Source: Pseudomonadota bacterium (GTDB taxonomy: Bacteria > Pseudomonadota > Alphaproteobacteria > Sphingomonadales > Sphingomonadaceae). Taken from it: a stretch of 6,167 nt of DNA. Below the pieces are notes generated by a model, which was not told the origin of the DNA, did no database searches, and saw only the letters and a program-made list of their open reading frames with translations. The DNA lies in assembly GCA_023392555.1 (NCBI GenBank), contig JAEVYW010000232.1:1-6167 (forward strand), read 5' to 3'. The translations under genes and the position numbers were made by a program. How positions within the stretch are numbered: position 1 is the first letter of the stretch; the number at the start of each line of letters is the position of its first letter. Positions 5,454 to 6,167 of the stretch are shown here, piece by piece.

Positions 5454-6167
5454 CTAGGGCGCGGGAACAACCCGTCCAACGCACTCGCCGAGGCCGATGC
5501 GAACCGCGCCTTCCGCCTCGCACCAGGCACGCAAGGTGATCTCGTCGCCATCCTCGAGGAAGGTACGCGTCTCGCCGCCTTCGAGCTTCACCGGCTTTTT
5601 GCCGCCTTGGCTGATTTCCAGCAGCGAACCGAACCCCTCGTCGCTGTCCATGGACAAAGTGCCGGTGCCAATCAGGTCGCCCGGCTGAAGGTTGCAGCCG
5701 TTGGCGGAGTGGTGAGCGACGATCTGCGCCGCGCTCCAGTACATCGCCGCGTCAGCCCGTCCGCGCGAAAGCACTTGCGGGGCGATCCCCTTGGCGCGCA
5801 TTGCCTCGGTCGAGAGGGTGACCTCCAGCTGGATGCTGAGCCCCCCGCTGTCGCGGTCCCGCGCATCGTCGAGATAAGGCAGCGGCACGGGATCGCCGTC
5901 GGCACGCGCTGGCATCGGCGAGCGGAAAGGCGCGAGCGCTTCCGACGACACGACCCACGGACTGACGCTGGTCAGGAAATTCTTGGCCAGGAACGGCCCA
6001 AGCGGCTGATATTCCCACGCCTGAACGTCACGCGCCGACCAGTCGTTGAGCAGGCAATAGCCCGCGATGTGATCGCCAGCTTCGCCGATCCGAATAGGTG
6101 AGCCGAGCTCATTCCCTTCGCCGACCCAGATGCCGAGCTCCAGCTCATAGTCCAGACGGCGGCTGGG
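5454..6167 (-). CDS. fahA: Fumarylacetoacetase, C-terminal part (5' end outside window)
   Basis: The frame is open from the right edge to the TAG at 5454-5456, giving 237 residues of a family usually a little over 400 long; the N-terminal domain and the catalytic histidine lie outside. The enzyme hydrolyses 4-fumarylacetoacetate to fumarate and acetoacetate, the last step of tyrosine and homogentisate catabolism, in the cytosol. Visible evidence, numbered from the first visible codon: LDYELELGIWVG (5-16) with metal-ligand glutamates E8 and E10; LLNDWSARDVQAWEY (39-53) with ligand D42; PLGPFLAKNF (55-64) with conserved K62; GDLIGTGTLS in the substrate loop; and a C-terminal TRTFLEDGDEITLRAW strand. 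The pattern matches mammalian FAH closely, including the NDWSARD and SPWVV segments. A GTG at 5951 could be mistaken for a start, but clear family sequence continues upstream of it. Other homogentisate pathway genes may lie beyond the right edge. Confidence 0.96.
   Translation of the reverse strand, partial: PSRRLDYELELGIWVGEGNELGSPIRIGEAGDHIAGYCLLNDWSARDVQAWEYQPLGPFLAKNFLTSVSPWVVSSEALAPFRSPMPARADGDPVPLPYLDDARDRDSGGLSIQLEVTLSTEAMRAKGIAPQVLSRGRADAAMYWSAAQIVAHHSANGCNLQPGDLIGTGTLSMDSDEGFGSLLEISQGGKKPVKLEGGETRTFLEDGDEITLRAWCEAEGAVRIGLGECVGRVVPAP

Noticed and set aside
5454..5951. Fumarylacetoacetase read as a complete 165-residue protein from GTG 5951
   Set aside because: Clear family sequence, including two metal-ligand segments, continues in frame to the window edge, so this GTG is internal.
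1..6167. CRISPR array, tRNA, rRNA, insertion sequence or phage element
   Set aside because: No regularly spaced repeats, RNA gene signatures, terminal inverted repeats or transposase or integrase motifs were seen; coding sequence fills almost the entire window.

Overview
The window is GC-rich, and every recognisable gene lies on the minus strand, so transcription runs from high to low coordinates. The gene set is a homogentisate-pathway fumarylacetoacetase, a Tat-exported MsrB, a DipZ-type CcdA-thioredoxin fusion, an N-formylglutamate amidohydrolase-like protein, a DUF1704 'QEGLA' protein and a GshB-like ATP-grasp protein. Together with the GC-rich codon use, this suggests an alphaproteobacterium, plausibly a sphingomonad. 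That assignment is an inference from gene content; no rRNA or other marker is present.

Layout in transcription order: (1) the C-terminal 237 residues of fumarylacetoacetase, cut by the right edge; (2) after 39 bases, a Tat-signal MsrB; (3) after 7 bases, DipZ, made of a CcdA membrane domain, a TlpA-like thioredoxin domain with CINC, and a C-terminal DipZ-specific domain; (4) after 25 bases, an N-formylglutamate amidohydrolase family protein; (5) overlapping it by GTGA, a 620-residue DUF1704 protein with an HExxxH...E metalloprotease signature; (6) overlapping that by TGATG, the N-terminal 171 residues of a GshB-like ATP-grasp protein, cut by the left edge. No gap exceeds 39 bases, so the whole window could be one transcription unit or two abutting ones. 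I see no convincing terminator or promoter in the gaps. There are no RNA genes, mobile elements, CRISPR arrays or long repeats that I can support.

Two functional modules stand out. MsrB plus DipZ reads as an extracytoplasmic methionine sulfoxide repair system with its own thiol reductant supply: DipZ carries electrons across the membrane to its thioredoxin domain, which could reduce MsrB. The amidohydrolase, DUF1704 protein and ATP-grasp protein are translationally coupled and form a poorly understood bacterial system. DUF1704 is the family of the eukaryotic tubulin tyrosine carboxypeptidase MATCAP, and ATP-grasp is the fold of tubulin tyrosine ligase. The cluster therefore pairs a possible amide or peptide-bond-forming enzyme with a possible terminal-residue-removing metallopeptidase and an N-acyl-amino-acid hydrolase. 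This pairing is the most interesting content of the window; its substrate cannot be read from the sequence.
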